A stretch of 64,000 bases of DNA from Pseudomonadota bacterium. Lineage in GTDB: Bacteria > Pseudomonadota > Gammaproteobacteria > Burkholderiales > Burkholderiaceae_F. The notes beneath the pieces were generated by a model. It had not been told where the DNA came from. It worked only from the letters and a program-made list of their open reading frames with translations, and made no database searches. The stretch covers positions 1 to 64,000 of the forward strand of contig JAKCCX010000002.1 of NCBI GenBank assembly GCA_021838715.1. Reading direction: 5' to 3'. Of this stretch, positions 1 to 14,219 are shown one piece after another. Position 1 is the first letter of the stretch, and the number at the start of each line of letters is the position of its first letter. A program made the translations under genes and the position numbers.

Positions 1-1533
<1,533 letters not shown>

Positions 1534-1659
1534 GAGATCGCGCCTCGATTCAAGCGTCCACACTTATCGGTTGTTTATGTCCAAGGCAGGGTCGGAGAAT
1601 GGCGCGACAGTCGGCGCGCATAGCGCAAGCGCTGTTGGCCTGTGGAATCGGTGATTCTC

Positions 1660-1736
1660 GGGTCTGTAGCTCAGCCGGTTAGAGCACCGTCTTGATAAGG
1701 CGGGGGTCGTTGGTTCGAATCCAACCAGACCCACCA
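1660..1736 (+). tRNA. tRNA-Ile (GAT anticodon)
   Basis: A 77-base cloverleaf in the 16S-23S spacer. GGGTCTG at the start pairs with CAGACCC near the end. The anticodon loop is CTTGATAAG (anticodon GAT), the T loop is GGTTCGAATCC, and the 3' CCA is encoded. This is the usual first tRNA of a betaproteobacterial rrn spacer. Confidence 0.97.
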
Positions 1737-1757
1737 GCGTCTCGCGTCTCGCTTGAC

Positions 1758-1833
1758 GGGGGTGTAGCTCAGTTGGGAGAGCGCCTGCTTTGCAAGCAGG
1801 AGGTCATCGGTTCGATCCCGTTCACCTCCACCA
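1758..1833 (+). tRNA. tRNA-Ala (TGC anticodon)
   Basis: A 76-base cloverleaf 21 bases after tRNA-Ile, with anticodon TGC in CTTTGCAAG and an encoded CCA. The acceptor stem pairs GGGGGTG with CACCTCC, which puts a G-U at position 3-70. That wobble is the known identity element for alanyl-tRNA synthetase. Confidence 0.97.
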
Positions 1834-1906
1834 TTGCCCCTTGTTGGAGTTCATGCGCGATGGCATTCCGTGCCATGGCGCCTGACCTCCGGGTCTGGAC
1901 AGAATC

Positions 1907-1920
1907 TCGTTCTTTAACAA
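1907..1920 (+). promoter_or_regulatory. rrn boxA antitermination element in the 16S-23S spacer
   Basis: TCGTTCTTTAACAA closely matches the rrn boxA consensus (TGCTCTTTAACA) that loads NusB-S10 onto nascent rRNA. It lies between tRNA-Ala and 23S, where spacer boxA elements normally occur. The rest of the 225-base spacer (1834-2057) shows no further gene. Confidence 0.7.
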
Positions 1921-2057
1921 TTCGAAGAAGCAAAGCGCATCGGCTCTTGATATGAGAGGAGCCGATGCCGGGTTGAATTATTGCATTCAAACTCTCAGCA
2001 ACTTGAGAAATCAGCAAATCGTCGCGACATGACGGACCGGAGACGGCACCGTTATAG

Positions 2058-4937
<2,880 letters not shown>

Positions 4938-5085
4938 ATAACCGTGCTGCCTCCCTCGAGGTGTTGGGGTGAGAGTGCAATCAACCAGGTCTGTTCCCGA
5001 TATGAGAACAGGCGCTTGCTTCTTTCGAATTGGATCGTTCGCGTACGCCGGTTTCCGGCATGCGACGAAAGGTCGTCCGTCTTCA

Positions 5086-5201
5086 GCCTGATGACCATAG
5101 CGAGGTGGAACCACTCCTTCCCATCCCGAACAGGACAGTGAAACGCCTCAGCGCCGATGATAGTGGGATGTATTTCCTGTGAAAGTAGGACATCGTCAGG
5201 C
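5086..5201 (+). rRNA. rrf: 5S ribosomal RNA
   Basis: A roughly 116-base RNA closed by GCCTGATGAC pairing with CATCGTCAGGC. Inside it carries the conserved CCGAAC, AGTGAAACGC and AGCGCCGATG blocks of bacterial 5S. It lies 148 bases after 23S, and that gap holds no other recognisable gene. The rrn terminator follows 20 bases later. Confidence 0.95.
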
Positions 5202-5221
5202 TAACCTTACTTGGTGAGAGC

Positions 5222-5246
5222 AAAAACCCCGCGGTGCGGGGTTTTT
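5222..5246 (+). terminator. Intrinsic terminator of the rrn operon
   Basis: CCCCGC (5227-5232), loop GGT, GCGGGG (5236-5241), then TTTTT, with AAAAA before the stem. This is a textbook Rho-independent terminator. The flanking A and T runs extend the helix, so it could also stop transcription from the other side. Confidence 0.93.
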
Positions 5247-5256
5247 CGCTTTCCTC

Positions 5257-5272
5257 GTGTCAGTCATGACAC
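5257..5272. promoter_or_regulatory. Short inverted repeat upstream of rhlE
   Basis: GTGTCA-GTCA-TGACAC is a perfect 6-bp inverted repeat in the 89-base gap between the rrn terminator and rhlE. Its position is compatible with an operator. No clear -35/-10 pair was found around it, so this is only a candidate. Confidence 0.25.
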
Positions 5273-5335
5273 CGATTCTTGGAAGAACCGCACCGCGCTA
5301 CGCGATCCGTGCCCTTCCGCACTCGAAAGCAAATC

Positions 5336-6697
<1,362 letters not shown>

Positions 6698-6735
6698 CGC
6701 CCGTTTCCGTACGCTGAGGCAATTCCACAGTCCAG

Positions 6736-6756
6736 GCGGGCGCGGATGGCGCCCGC
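6736..6756 (+). promoter_or_regulatory. GC hairpin at the ribosome-binding region of the GTPase gene
   Basis: GCGGGCGC (6736-6743), loop GGATG, GCGCCCGC (6749-6756) forms a perfect 8-bp hairpin whose 3' side touches the Shine-Dalgarno-like CGGAG at 6756-6760, just before the ATG at 6766. It has no U tract, so termination is unlikely. An effect on translation is possible but untested. Confidence 0.3.
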
Positions 6757-6765
6757 GGAGTTGCC

Positions 6766-7413
6766 ATGGCGGAGTTCGACGAGTCTGCGAACCGACTCAC
6801 GCTGAAGGTGGTCTACTACGGGCCGGCGCTGAGCGGAAAGACGACGAACCTCCTGCAGTTGCATGACCGGCTGGCCCCGCCGGTGAAAGGGGACGTGATG
6901 AGCCTCGATACGCGAGGCGATCGCACGCTCTTTTTCGATCTTCTGCCGATCGGGGCCCGTTTGCCGGACGGCGTGCTGCTGCGGGTGAAGGTATATACCG
7001 TCCCGGGTCAGGTCGCCCACGATGGGACGCGCAAGGCTGTCCTGTCGCGGGCCGATGGCGTCGCGTTCATCGCCGACTCGCAGCGTGGCCAAAGCATCAA
7101 CAACGGCGAATCATTCGAAAATCTCGCAGCGAACTGCGCGCGCGTCGGAATCGATTTCGACACCCTGCCGCTGGTCGTGCAGTACAACAAGCGGGATTTG
7201 CCGAACATCCTCACCGAAGCGGAAATCCGGGCGCGCTGGCATGCCGCCGCATGGCCCCTGCTGTTCGCCTCGGCGCTTGGCGGGCAAGGCGTGTCGGAGA
7301 CCTTTGCGGCGTTGCTGCGGGCGGTGTTCCGACGCGTCCACGGCGAATCCGGACGGTTCGAGCGCTACGCTCCCGACAGCGGGGATGTGCTGGGGGCCCT
7401 GGGGCTGGCATGA
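6766..7413 (+). CDS. MglA-like Ras-superfamily small GTPase
   Basis: A 215-residue soluble GTP-binding protein. The P-loop is GPALSGKT (19-26), the switch region includes DTRGDRTLFFDLLP, and the base-specificity motif is NKRD (141-144). In place of the Asp usual in the DxxG motif it reads TVPGQ with Thr78, as in Myxococcus MglA, a polarity switch for motility and type IV pili. No MglB/Roadblock partner gene is adjacent. Its stop overlaps the start of the next gene (kinase) by ATGA, so the GTPase, kinase and REC-ATPase are probably co-translated. The family is clear. The role in positioning a pilus-like or secretion motor is inferred from the ATPase encoded two genes downstream. Confidence 0.85.
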   Translation: MAEFDESANRLTLKVVYYGPALSGKTTNLLQLHDRLAPPVKGDVMSLDTRGDRTLFFDLLPIGARLPDGVLLRVKVYTVPGQVAHDGTRKAVLSRADGVAFIADSQRGQSINNGESFENLAANCARVGIDFDTLPLVVQYNKRDLPNILTEAEIRARWHAAAWPLLFASALGGQGVSETFAALLRAVFRRVHGESGRFERYAPDSGDVLGALGLA

Positions 7414-8675
7414 AGGAAATCCGCCCGTCGCCGGACACTTCGACGCCGGCCGTCGCCGCGCCCGGGTTGCGGTTCGATCGGGATCGGAGCCTGCGGGAGC
7501 TTCTCGAGGACCTGCCGATGCCGGAGATCGGTGCCGCGATCGAGCGCTTTTGCGGTCCCTACGTCCTGGTCGATGCCGCGGGCGAGATTCACACCCGGCG
7601 GGGAGTGATCGCGGGCGGGCATACCGAGATGCCGATCCGCTGGCAGGCCGAGCCGATCGGGTTCCTGCGTGCCTCGGTTTCGGTCGATCCCGCCGCCGTG
7701 CGGGGCGCCGGCGACCTGCTGGAGGCGATCATCGCGTCGGCGGCGCGCTATGCCATGGCGCGGGACCTCCATAGCGAGGCCATCGCCGCCGATTACGATG
7801 CCCTTGAGCGCAAACACGCGCAACTCGCCGCGTCCGAGGCCCGATATCGCGACCTGGCCGCCGGCCTGGAGCGGCGTGTTGCGGACCAGGTGAAGGCGCT
7901 CGACCACGGTTACCGGCAGGTCTACCGCGCCGAGAAGCTGGCATCGGTCGGCCGACTCGCCGCCGGCGTCGCCCATGAGATCAACAACCCGATCGGCTTC
8001 GTGCGCAGCAACCTTGCCACCGCGCGCGGATACGTCGAGAAGTTCCGATTGCTGGGCGCGGCGTTGCGGGAAGGACAAACCGCAGAAGCCGAGCGCCGAT
8101 GGCGTGAATCCGACCTCGACTACGTCCTGGAAGACTTCTCCGCGTTGATCGAGGAGAGCATCGCCGGCGCCGACCGGATTGCGGCCATCGTCGGCCACCT
8201 GCGGCGCGCGGCCAATATCGACCAAGCAGAGGAAGCGCTTGCTGACGTCAACGAGCTTGTCCGGGCAGCCGTGGCGCTCGCGTCGCAGGGCGCCGCGTCG
8301 CATCCGCGACTCGCGCTTCAGCTCGGGAGCATCGCGCCGATCCGCTGCCGGCCGGCGCAGATCAGCGAACTGATCCGGAATCTGTTGTCCAACTCGATTT
8401 CCGCGACGCACTCGGGCGGGGAGATCACTGTGCGCACCGCAATGGCGGATTCATGCCTTCTTCTGGACGTGACCGACACCGGCGAGGGGGTCGCCCCCGA
8501 GATGCTGCCCCGGGTATTCGATCCGTTCTTCACCACCCGTGCCGTCGGCCAGGGCACCGGCCTTGGGCTGACCGTATGCCGGGACATCGTCGAGGCACAC
8601 AAGGGAACGATCGATCTCGCCAGCGAACCTGGGCGGGGCACGACCGTGACCGTGCGCATCCCGGCGGGCTGCTAG
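7410..8675 (+). CDS. Soluble sensor histidine kinase
   Basis: A 421-residue kinase without membrane segments. Residues 1-120 form an unrecognised input domain, about 125-175 are coiled coil, and the dimerisation helix carries VAHEINNP with the phospho-acceptor His189. The ATPase domain shows the N box ELIRNLLSNS, G1 box DTGEGV, F box DPFFTT and G2 box GQGTGLGL. The ATG at 7410 overlaps the stop of the GTPase gene (ATGA), which decides against the long upstream extension of the frame. The nearest candidate phospho-partner is the receiver domain of the next protein, 16 bases downstream. The catalytic core closely resembles the kinase at 12392-13336 (same HEINNPxG and FFTTxxxGQGTGLGL), so cross-talk is plausible. 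Confidence 0.88.
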   Translation: MKEIRPSPDTSTPAVAAPGLRFDRDRSLRELLEDLPMPEIGAAIERFCGPYVLVDAAGEIHTRRGVIAGGHTEMPIRWQAEPIGFLRASVSVDPAAVRGAGDLLEAIIASAARYAMARDLHSEAIAADYDALERKHAQLAASEARYRDLAAGLERRVADQVKALDHGYRQVYRAEKLASVGRLAAGVAHEINNPIGFVRSNLATARGYVEKFRLLGAALREGQTAEAERRWRESDLDYVLEDFSALIEESIAGADRIAAIVGHLRRAANIDQAEEALADVNELVRAAVALASQGAASHPRLALQLGSIAPIRCRPAQISELIRNLLSNSISATHSGGEITVRTAMADSCLLLDVTDTGEGVAPEMLPRVFDPFFTTRAVGQGTGLGLTVCRDIVEAHKGTIDLASEPGRGTTVTVRIPAGC

Positions 8676-8691
8676 CCGGAATCCTTCCATC

Positions 8692-10929
8692 ATGTCGAAT
8701 CTCGCCGCATTGTTCACCGGGGCCGACGGCGCCGGACTCGCCCCCGAGGCGGCAACACCGCCATCCCGCTACCGGCTCCTGATCGTCGATGACGAACCCA
8801 ACGTGCTGCGGGCGCTGGAGCGCGCCTTCCGCCAGGAAAATTACGACATCGTCACGGCGCCGAACGGCGTCGACGGCTTGCGCATTCTCGGGCAGCAGGA
8901 AGCCCAGGTGGTCATCTCCGATTACATGATGCCCCGGATGAACGGCGCCGACTTCCTGCGGGAAGTGAAGGCGGCGTATCCGGACACGGTCCGGATCATG
9001 CTTACCGGCCATGCCGACAGCGGCGCGGTGATGGGGGCGGTAAGGGATGGCGCGGTCTACAAATTCATTCTCAAGCCCTGGAACGATGACGATCTGCGGC
9101 TCAGCGTCGCGCTCGCGATCGAACAATATGAACTGTCGCGGAAGAACCGCGCGCTGCAGCAGGAAAATCGCGACAAGGAACGGGAAATTTCCGCCCTGGC
9201 GCGGATGGCGGTCAACAACCGCAGCCAGCTCGCGCTGTTGCTCAACAAGAAGGCGCTGCTGACCGCGCCGCAGGTGCAGGAACTGCACCGCCTCCAGCAG
9301 CAGCGCAAGGAGCCCATGATCAAGCTCATCGTCGAGCGGGGATGGGTCGAGGAACGCCGCATCTTCGAGATCCTCCGCAAGGACATGCTGGCGGAGGAGG
9401 TCGCATTGCCGGAGTTCTCGATCGATCCGGCGGTTGCGGCGCTCGTTCCCCACGCGTTTTGCAGCCGCGAGTGGGTACTGCCGGTTCGCCTGACCGGGCG
9501 CAGGCTCCTGCTCGCGATGGCCGATCCGCTCGACGCGGGTCTGCTCTCGGACGTACGGTTCGTCACCGGTCTCGAGATCATGCCGGTTCTCGCGGAGGTC
9601 GGGGCGATCAAGGCGAAGATTGCCGAAGTGTATGGCGGCAACGACACCACGGATCTGCGGGAACTCACCTCGGTCGTCGACGTCGCCGATCCCTACGAGG
9701 GAATCGAGATCGTCATCGAAGACGACGACGATGTCGCGCTCGAGGAACTATTGCGCCAGACGGAGGAGCCGCCATCGATCCGCCTCGCGAACTCGATCGT
9801 GCTCGAGGCGATCCGTCTCAAGGCAAGCGACATCCACATCCAGCCGCGGACCAAGAACGTTGTCGTGCGCTACCGGATCGACGGCGTGCTGATCGACAAG
9901 TTCCAGATTCCCGGCGGCATCCACCAATCGCTGGTGTCGCGCATCAAGGTCATGGCGGAACTCGACATCAGCGAACGGCGGCGCCCTCAGGACGGCCGCA
10001 TCACCGTCAAGACGCCGACCCGCATCGTCGACCTGCGCATTTCGACGCTGCCGACGATCAACGGCGAAAAGGTGGTCATGCGCATCCTCGACCGAAACTC
10101 GGCGGCGTTGTCGCTCGAACAACTGGGCTTCGCCGATCGCGATCTGCCGCGGATCCAGCGGATCGCGGACAAGCCCCAGGGCATCATCCTGGCGACCGGG
10201 CCGACGGGAAGCGGCAAGACGACCACGCTGTACAGCCTGTTGCAGCACAGCGCAACGCCCGGCAAGAACTACATCACCCTGGAGGATCCGGTCGAGTACT
10301 ACATGGATCAGGCCGGGCAGGTGCTGATCCGGGAGCGGATCGGCCTCACGTTCCCGGTCGCGTTGCGTGCGATCCTGCGCCAGGATCCGGACGTGATTCT
10401 TCTCGGGGAGATCCGCGACGCGGAAACCGCCGAGGTCGCATTTCATGCCGCATCGACGGGCCATGTCGTGTTCTCCACGCTGCACACCAACTCGGCGGCG
10501 GCGACCGTTTCGCGCCTTCTCGACCTGGGCATGAAGCGGGAGATCATCGCCACCACGCTCGAGGGGATCATCGCGCAGCGGCTGGCGCGAAAGGTTTGCG
10601 CGCATTGCGGGGAGGATCACGCGCCGGACCGCGGGCTGCTGGCGCAACTGGGCCCGCGTTTTGTCCAGGAGGTGTCGTCGGTTCGCCGCGGGCGCGGTTG
10701 CGGACGATGTCACGGCACGGGCTATCTCGGCCGTGTCGGTCTTTACGAGGTGCTATCCCCCGACGACACGCTGCGCCAGCAGATCGCCGCCGGCGTGAGC
10801 GTTCTCGAAATGGCGCACAGCGCCCGCGAGCGCGGCTTCGCCCCCCTGATCGACGACGCCCTCGAGAAGATCAAGGCGGGAATGACCAATCCCGAAGAAA
10901 TCTTCCGGGTGCTCGGTCCGCAGAACTGA
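8692..10929 (+). CDS. Response-regulator receiver fused to a GspE/PilB-type secretion ATPase
   Basis: A 745-residue fusion. Residues 27-150 are a receiver domain (acidic pocket D33-D34, phospho-acceptor D77 in VVISDYMMP, and KPW at the end), followed by a coiled coil. Residues about 195-320 resemble the T2SSE/MshE N-terminal domain, and about 350-740 are a complete hexameric ATPase: Asp box ITLEDPVEY, Walker A GPTGSGKTTT (about 503-512), Walker B VILLGEIRD (about 567), His box STLHTNSA, and a zinc tetracysteine CAHC (about 635) with CGRC (about 669). Such ATPases power pilus extension or type II secretion. Here phosphorylation could gate the motor directly. The c-di-GMP motif of the MshE-type domain looks degenerate: Arg-Leu-Gly is absent from its first repeat. 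No pilin, secretin or platform gene is nearby. Confidence 0.9.
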   Translation: MSNLAALFTGADGAGLAPEAATPPSRYRLLIVDDEPNVLRALERAFRQENYDIVTAPNGVDGLRILGQQEAQVVISDYMMPRMNGADFLREVKAAYPDTVRIMLTGHADSGAVMGAVRDGAVYKFILKPWNDDDLRLSVALAIEQYELSRKNRALQQENRDKEREISALARMAVNNRSQLALLLNKKALLTAPQVQELHRLQQQRKEPMIKLIVERGWVEERRIFEILRKDMLAEEVALPEFSIDPAVAALVPHAFCSREWVLPVRLTGRRLLLAMADPLDAGLLSDVRFVTGLEIMPVLAEVGAIKAKIAEVYGGNDTTDLRELTSVVDVADPYEGIEIVIEDDDDVALEELLRQTEEPPSIRLANSIVLEAIRLKASDIHIQPRTKNVVVRYRIDGVLIDKFQIPGGIHQSLVSRIKVMAELDISERRRPQDGRITVKTPTRIVDLRISTLPTINGEKVVMRILDRNSAALSLEQLGFADRDLPRIQRIADKPQGIILATGPTGSGKTTTLYSLLQHSATPGKNYITLEDPVEYYMDQAGQVLIRERIGLTFPVALRAILRQDPDVILLGEIRDAETAEVAFHAASTGHVVFSTLHTNSAAATVSRLLDLGMKREIIATTLEGIIAQRLARKVCAHCGEDHAPDRGLLAQLGPRFVQEVSSVRRGRGCGRCHGTGYLGRVGLYEVLSPDDTLRQQIAAGVSVLEMAHSARERGFAPLIDDALEKIKAGMTNPEEIFRVLGPQN

Positions 10930-11026
10930 TGGCGAACGCCCGGCCGCACGCGGACCGGATTCCGCATGCGGTGGCCTTGGCGCCGCGCTCGCGTTCATTG
11001 GTTCATTTCGCCATGGGGGAAAGTCC

Positions 11027-12376
11027 TCAGGAATGAAGCGGATCGATCCGGATCTGCAGTCGGATCGGCTGCCCGGTCCGGATTTCGAATTGCCGGATCC
11101 GCCGAATCAACGGCTCCGTCAATACGTGTCCGGCAACGAGCAGCAGCACGCCTTGCGGCGACAGGAAGTCCGCCGCCAGAACCATTCCCGGCGCCAGCTC
11201 GCCGGTTGCCATCGGTACCGCCGCTCCCGAAGCCGGTGCCTGGCGATGTTCCGACAGCCGGATCTGCAGGAAGACGTCCACCACTTCGGGATCGAACTGG
11301 GTTCCGCGCCCCTGCCGCAGCAGGATCTGCGCCTCCTCCTCGTTGGGCATCGCGCCGCCCAGATGCCCGTCCTGCAGTTCGTCGAAGGCATCGGCGACGG
11401 CGAGAATGCGCGCGCTCCGGCTGATCTCGATCCCGGCCTTCCGGTCGGGGTAGCCCAGGCCGTCGTAGCGCTCATGGTGTTCGTGGATGATCGCCGCGAC
11501 CCCATGGAGATCGTCCAGCGGCATGAGCAATTGTTCGCCCAACACGGGATGCTGCTGGTATTGGGCGAGCTCCTCGGGTTCCATCCGCGCGACCGGCTTC
11601 GCCAGCATCGCGTCGGGCAGGCCGATGTGCCCGATGTCATGCAGCAGCGCGGCGACGAAGAGATCCTGCTTCTCCGCCTCGTCCAGACCCATCGCCTGCG
11701 CGATCGACCGGGCCCCGGCGGCAACGCGGCGGCCGTGGCCTCCCAGCCGCCCGCCGCGCAACTCCAGGACGTTGGAGAACACCTTGATCGAGGTGAGAAA
11801 GCTGGATTTCAGCTTCCGGTTGGCTTGCGCCAGTTCCTGGGTGCGCTCCTGCACCCGCTCTTCGAGATGTTCGTTGAGCGCCCGCAACGCGAGGTTCTGC
11901 TGTTGCGTGAGGGCCTCGAGCCGATCCTTGTCGCGTTGCAGCGCGACGCGTTCCAGACCTTGATGGACCGCCGCGCGCAGTTCCGATTCGTCCCAGGGCT
12001 TGTTGAAATAGCGGTGGATCCGCCCCCGGTTGACGGCGGCGACGGCCGCGCTCATGTCCGCATGCCCGGTGAGCAGGATGCGGATCGTATCGGGCCAGGC
12101 ATCCTGGACCTGTTCGAGAAACAGCGCGCCGTCCATCCCGGGCATTCGCATGTCGGAAATCACCACGTCGATCGGCGTTTCGCGCAGCATGGCCAGCCCT
12201 TCTGCGCCGCTTCCCGCGGTGAGGATGCACAGGTCCGGCGTCCGGAGGGCGCGCCGCAGGGACGCGAGAATGTTGGGCTCGTCATCGACGCAGAGCACGG
12301 TCGGCGGGACCGGCGTCTGCACGGCGACGGCAAGGCCTTGCGGCGCGTCGGCGGAATCCGGGATCGGTACGGTCAT
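11027..12376 (-). CDS. Response regulator with HD-GYP domain (predicted c-di-GMP phosphodiesterase)
   Basis: 449 residues: receiver domain (D31, D32, phospho-acceptor D75), coiled coil about 140-190, and an HD-GYP domain about 195-370. Metal and catalytic signatures are HDIGHIGLPD (H246, D247), H276 in HPVLG, HEHHERYDGLGYP (H300/H301, GYP 308-310) and VADAFDEL. All canonical positions look intact, although HDIGK is HDIGH. About 80 C-terminal residues form an extra domain not recognised here. RpfG-type proteins of this layout hydrolyse c-di-GMP when phosphorylated. It is the last gene of a minus-strand operon, 15 bases after the kinase gene, which is the obvious candidate to phosphorylate it. 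It converges on the REC-ATPase gene. Confidence 0.9.
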   Translation of the reverse strand: MTVPIPDSADAPQGLAVAVQTPVPPTVLCVDDEPNILASLRRALRTPDLCILTAGSGAEGLAMLRETPIDVVISDMRMPGMDGALFLEQVQDAWPDTIRILLTGHADMSAAVAAVNRGRIHRYFNKPWDESELRAAVHQGLERVALQRDKDRLEALTQQQNLALRALNEHLEERVQERTQELAQANRKLKSSFLTSIKVFSNVLELRGGRLGGHGRRVAAGARSIAQAMGLDEAEKQDLFVAALLHDIGHIGLPDAMLAKPVARMEPEELAQYQQHPVLGEQLLMPLDDLHGVAAIIHEHHERYDGLGYPDRKAGIEISRSARILAVADAFDELQDGHLGGAMPNEEEAQILLRQGRGTQFDPEVVDVFLQIRLSEHRQAPASGAAVPMATGELAPGMVLAADFLSPQGVLLLVAGHVLTEPLIRRIRQFEIRTGQPIRLQIRIDPLHS

Positions 12377-12391
12377 GGCGGTTCCTTGTTC

Positions 12392-13336
12392 CTAAGCGGC
12401 CGGCGGTTCGGGCTGCCGTACCGGCAGGCGGACGAGAAAGCGCGTCCCTTTTCCGGGTTGGCTATGCACCGCGATGTCGCCGTGGTGTTTCCGCGCGATG
12501 CCGTAGGAAAGCGACAGCCCCAGCCCGGTTCCTTGCCCGATCGGCTTGGTCGTGAAGAACGGATCGAAAATGCGCGCGACGTTTTCGGGCGGGATGCCGC
12601 AGCCATCGTCGGCAACCTCGATCCGCACCTGGCCATCGGATTCGTCGTATGCGGTACGGATGGTGATGGTGCCGCGGCGCGTTCCATCCATCGCCTGCGC
12701 GGCATTGACGAGCAGGTTCATGATGATCTGGTTGATTTCCGAGGGCAGGCATTCCACGTCCGGAAGATCGCCGTATTCCCGGACGACGTCGGCCTTGTAC
12801 TTGATCTCGTTGTTGACGATGTTGAGCGTCGATTCGATGCCGCGATGGATGTCCGCATGCTCCCACTCCTGGCGCGTGTCGACGCGCGAAAAGTCCTTGA
12901 GATCCTGCACGATCTTGCGCACCCGTTCGATCCCTTCCCGCGACTCCGCCATCAGGGTGGGAATGTCTTCCTTGAGGAAGTCGAGTTCGATCTCCTCGCG
13001 CAGTTGCTGCAGTTGCATTCGGACCATGGGGTCGGCCACCAGCGCTTCCGCGCGTTCGTAGGCATCCAGCATGCGGAAGAGTTGCATGACGTACTTCTCG
13101 AGACTGCCGAAGTTGCAGAACACATATCCGACCGGATTGTTGATTTCGTGCGCAACGCCCGCGGCAAGCTGGCCGATCGACGCCAGCTTCTCCGACTGCA
13201 TCAGCATGTTGCGGGTCTGCGAGAGCTTCCGGTTCGCTTCCTTCAGTTCCTCGTTGGCGCGGATGAGATTGCGGATCTGATCGGCGTCGCGCCCGGCCCC
13301 GGCCGACGCAGGGGCGGGGGAATCATCGGAGTCCAT
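12392..13336 (-). CDS. Soluble sensor histidine kinase without a large input domain
   Basis: 314 residues. A short N-terminal coiled coil (about 15-50, ELKEANRKL) leads to VAHEINNPVG with acceptor His63, then a long helical insert, N box QIIMNLLVNAAQA, G1 ADDGCGIP, F box DPFFTT and G2 GQGTGLGL. The start at 13336 gives MDSDDSP and overlaps the HDOD gene by 14 bases; the frame is open further upstream, but that part lies inside the HDOD gene. With no obvious sensor domain, it may take its signal from a partner such as the HDOD protein. Likely targets are the receivers of the neighbouring HD-GYP and EAL-REC proteins. Confidence 0.87.
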   Translation of the reverse strand: MDSDDSPAPASAGAGRDADQIRNLIRANEELKEANRKLSQTRNMLMQSEKLASIGQLAAGVAHEINNPVGYVFCNFGSLEKYVMQLFRMLDAYERAEALVADPMVRMQLQQLREEIELDFLKEDIPTLMAESREGIERVRKIVQDLKDFSRVDTRQEWEHADIHRGIESTLNIVNNEIKYKADVVREYGDLPDVECLPSEINQIIMNLLVNAAQAMDGTRRGTITIRTAYDESDGQVRIEVADDGCGIPPENVARIFDPFFTTKPIGQGTGLGLSLSYGIARKHHGDIAVHSQPGKGTRFLVRLPVRQPEPPAA

Positions 13337-14219
13337 GCCGTATCTCCCGGAACGCGGTTTCGACGCGCCGGAAAAGGCGCAGGGGCGCTTCGGCCGACAA
13401 TTGCAGGCGATCCCACGATGCACGCTGCATGGGAGGGACCAGGTCGTCGCCGGCGGCATGGAGGTCGAGCGCATGGGCGATGCCGTCGGCGTTGTGAACG
13501 AGGTCGGCAAGCGAGGCCCGGCCGGGCCGATTGGACGTGGGCCCGGCGACGGCATCCGAATCCTCGTCCTCCCTGGACAGATGACCGGGGTTGTGGTGCC
13601 ATGCGATCGCATCGATGACCGCTTCGGTGAAGTGCCAGTGCGCGGCGATCCAGGAGCCGACCTGGCAGTGATCGATCCCCAATGCCGCACGTTCGGCTTC
13701 GAGCCGGGGAAGGTCGCGATCCCGCGCGTCGCGCACGACGGCACTGTACTCCTGCGGGAAATGGGAGGCGAGGGCGAGCGAGCCCAGGTCGTGAATCAGC
13801 CCCGCGGTGAAGGCTTCGTGCATCGCATGGCCCGACTCCCGCGCAAGCTCCTGCGCGGCGATCGCGGTCGCCAGGGAGTGTTCCCAATATTTCGGAAAGT
13901 CGAAGATCGGGCAGCCGGGGCCGTGAAATCGCTGCGCCAGGGACTCCTGCATCACAATGGTTTCGACGGTGCGCAGTCCGATGAGGCGGATCGCGTCGCC
14001 GACCGTGGCGATCGATCCCGACATGCCGTAGAACGACGAGTTCGCAACCCGCAGGATCCGCGCCGTGATGGCCGGATCGATGTCGATCTTTCGCGCCAGA
14101 TCGTCGAACCCGATGTCGTCGTCGCGGAATGCAGCCATCAACTCGTGCACTGCCGCGGGCAGCATCGGCAGCGCCTGGACGCGGTCGCGGATCCGCTCGG
14201 CATCGATGTGCGCCATCAT
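13323..14219 (-). CDS. HDOD domain signalling protein
   Basis: 298 residues. The HDOD region (about 5-215) is recognisable from the opening LPMLPAAVHELMAAF, IDIDPAITARILRVANSSFYG and the HD-like ITAGLIHDLGSLAL type segment near the middle. The first HD-type His-Asp pair (IHDLG) is present, but the full metal set of an active phosphodiesterase is not evident, as is usual for HDOD. Such proteins act as scaffolds or regulators in two-component and c-di-GMP pathways. The start at 14219 (MMAHIDAER) overlaps the stop of the upstream small gene by ATGA, which supports this start over the longer open frame. Confidence 0.88.
   Translation of the reverse strand: MMAHIDAERIRDRVQALPMLPAAVHELMAAFRDDDIGFDDLARKIDIDPAITARILRVANSSFYGMSGSIATVGDAIRLIGLRTVETIVMQESLAQRFHGPGCPIFDFPKYWEHSLATAIAAQELARESGHAMHEAFTAGLIHDLGSLALASHFPQEYSAVVRDARDRDLPRLEAERAALGIDHCQVGSWIAAHWHFTEAVIDAIAWHHNPGHLSREDEDSDAVAGPTSNRPGRASLADLVHNADGIAHALDLHAAGDDLVPPMQRASWDRLQLSAEAPLRLFRRVETAFREIRHGLR

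Noticed and set aside
10930-11026. Terminator between the convergent REC-ATPase and HD-GYP genes
   Set aside because: Only short GC palindromes such as CCGCATGCGG and no U run on either strand.
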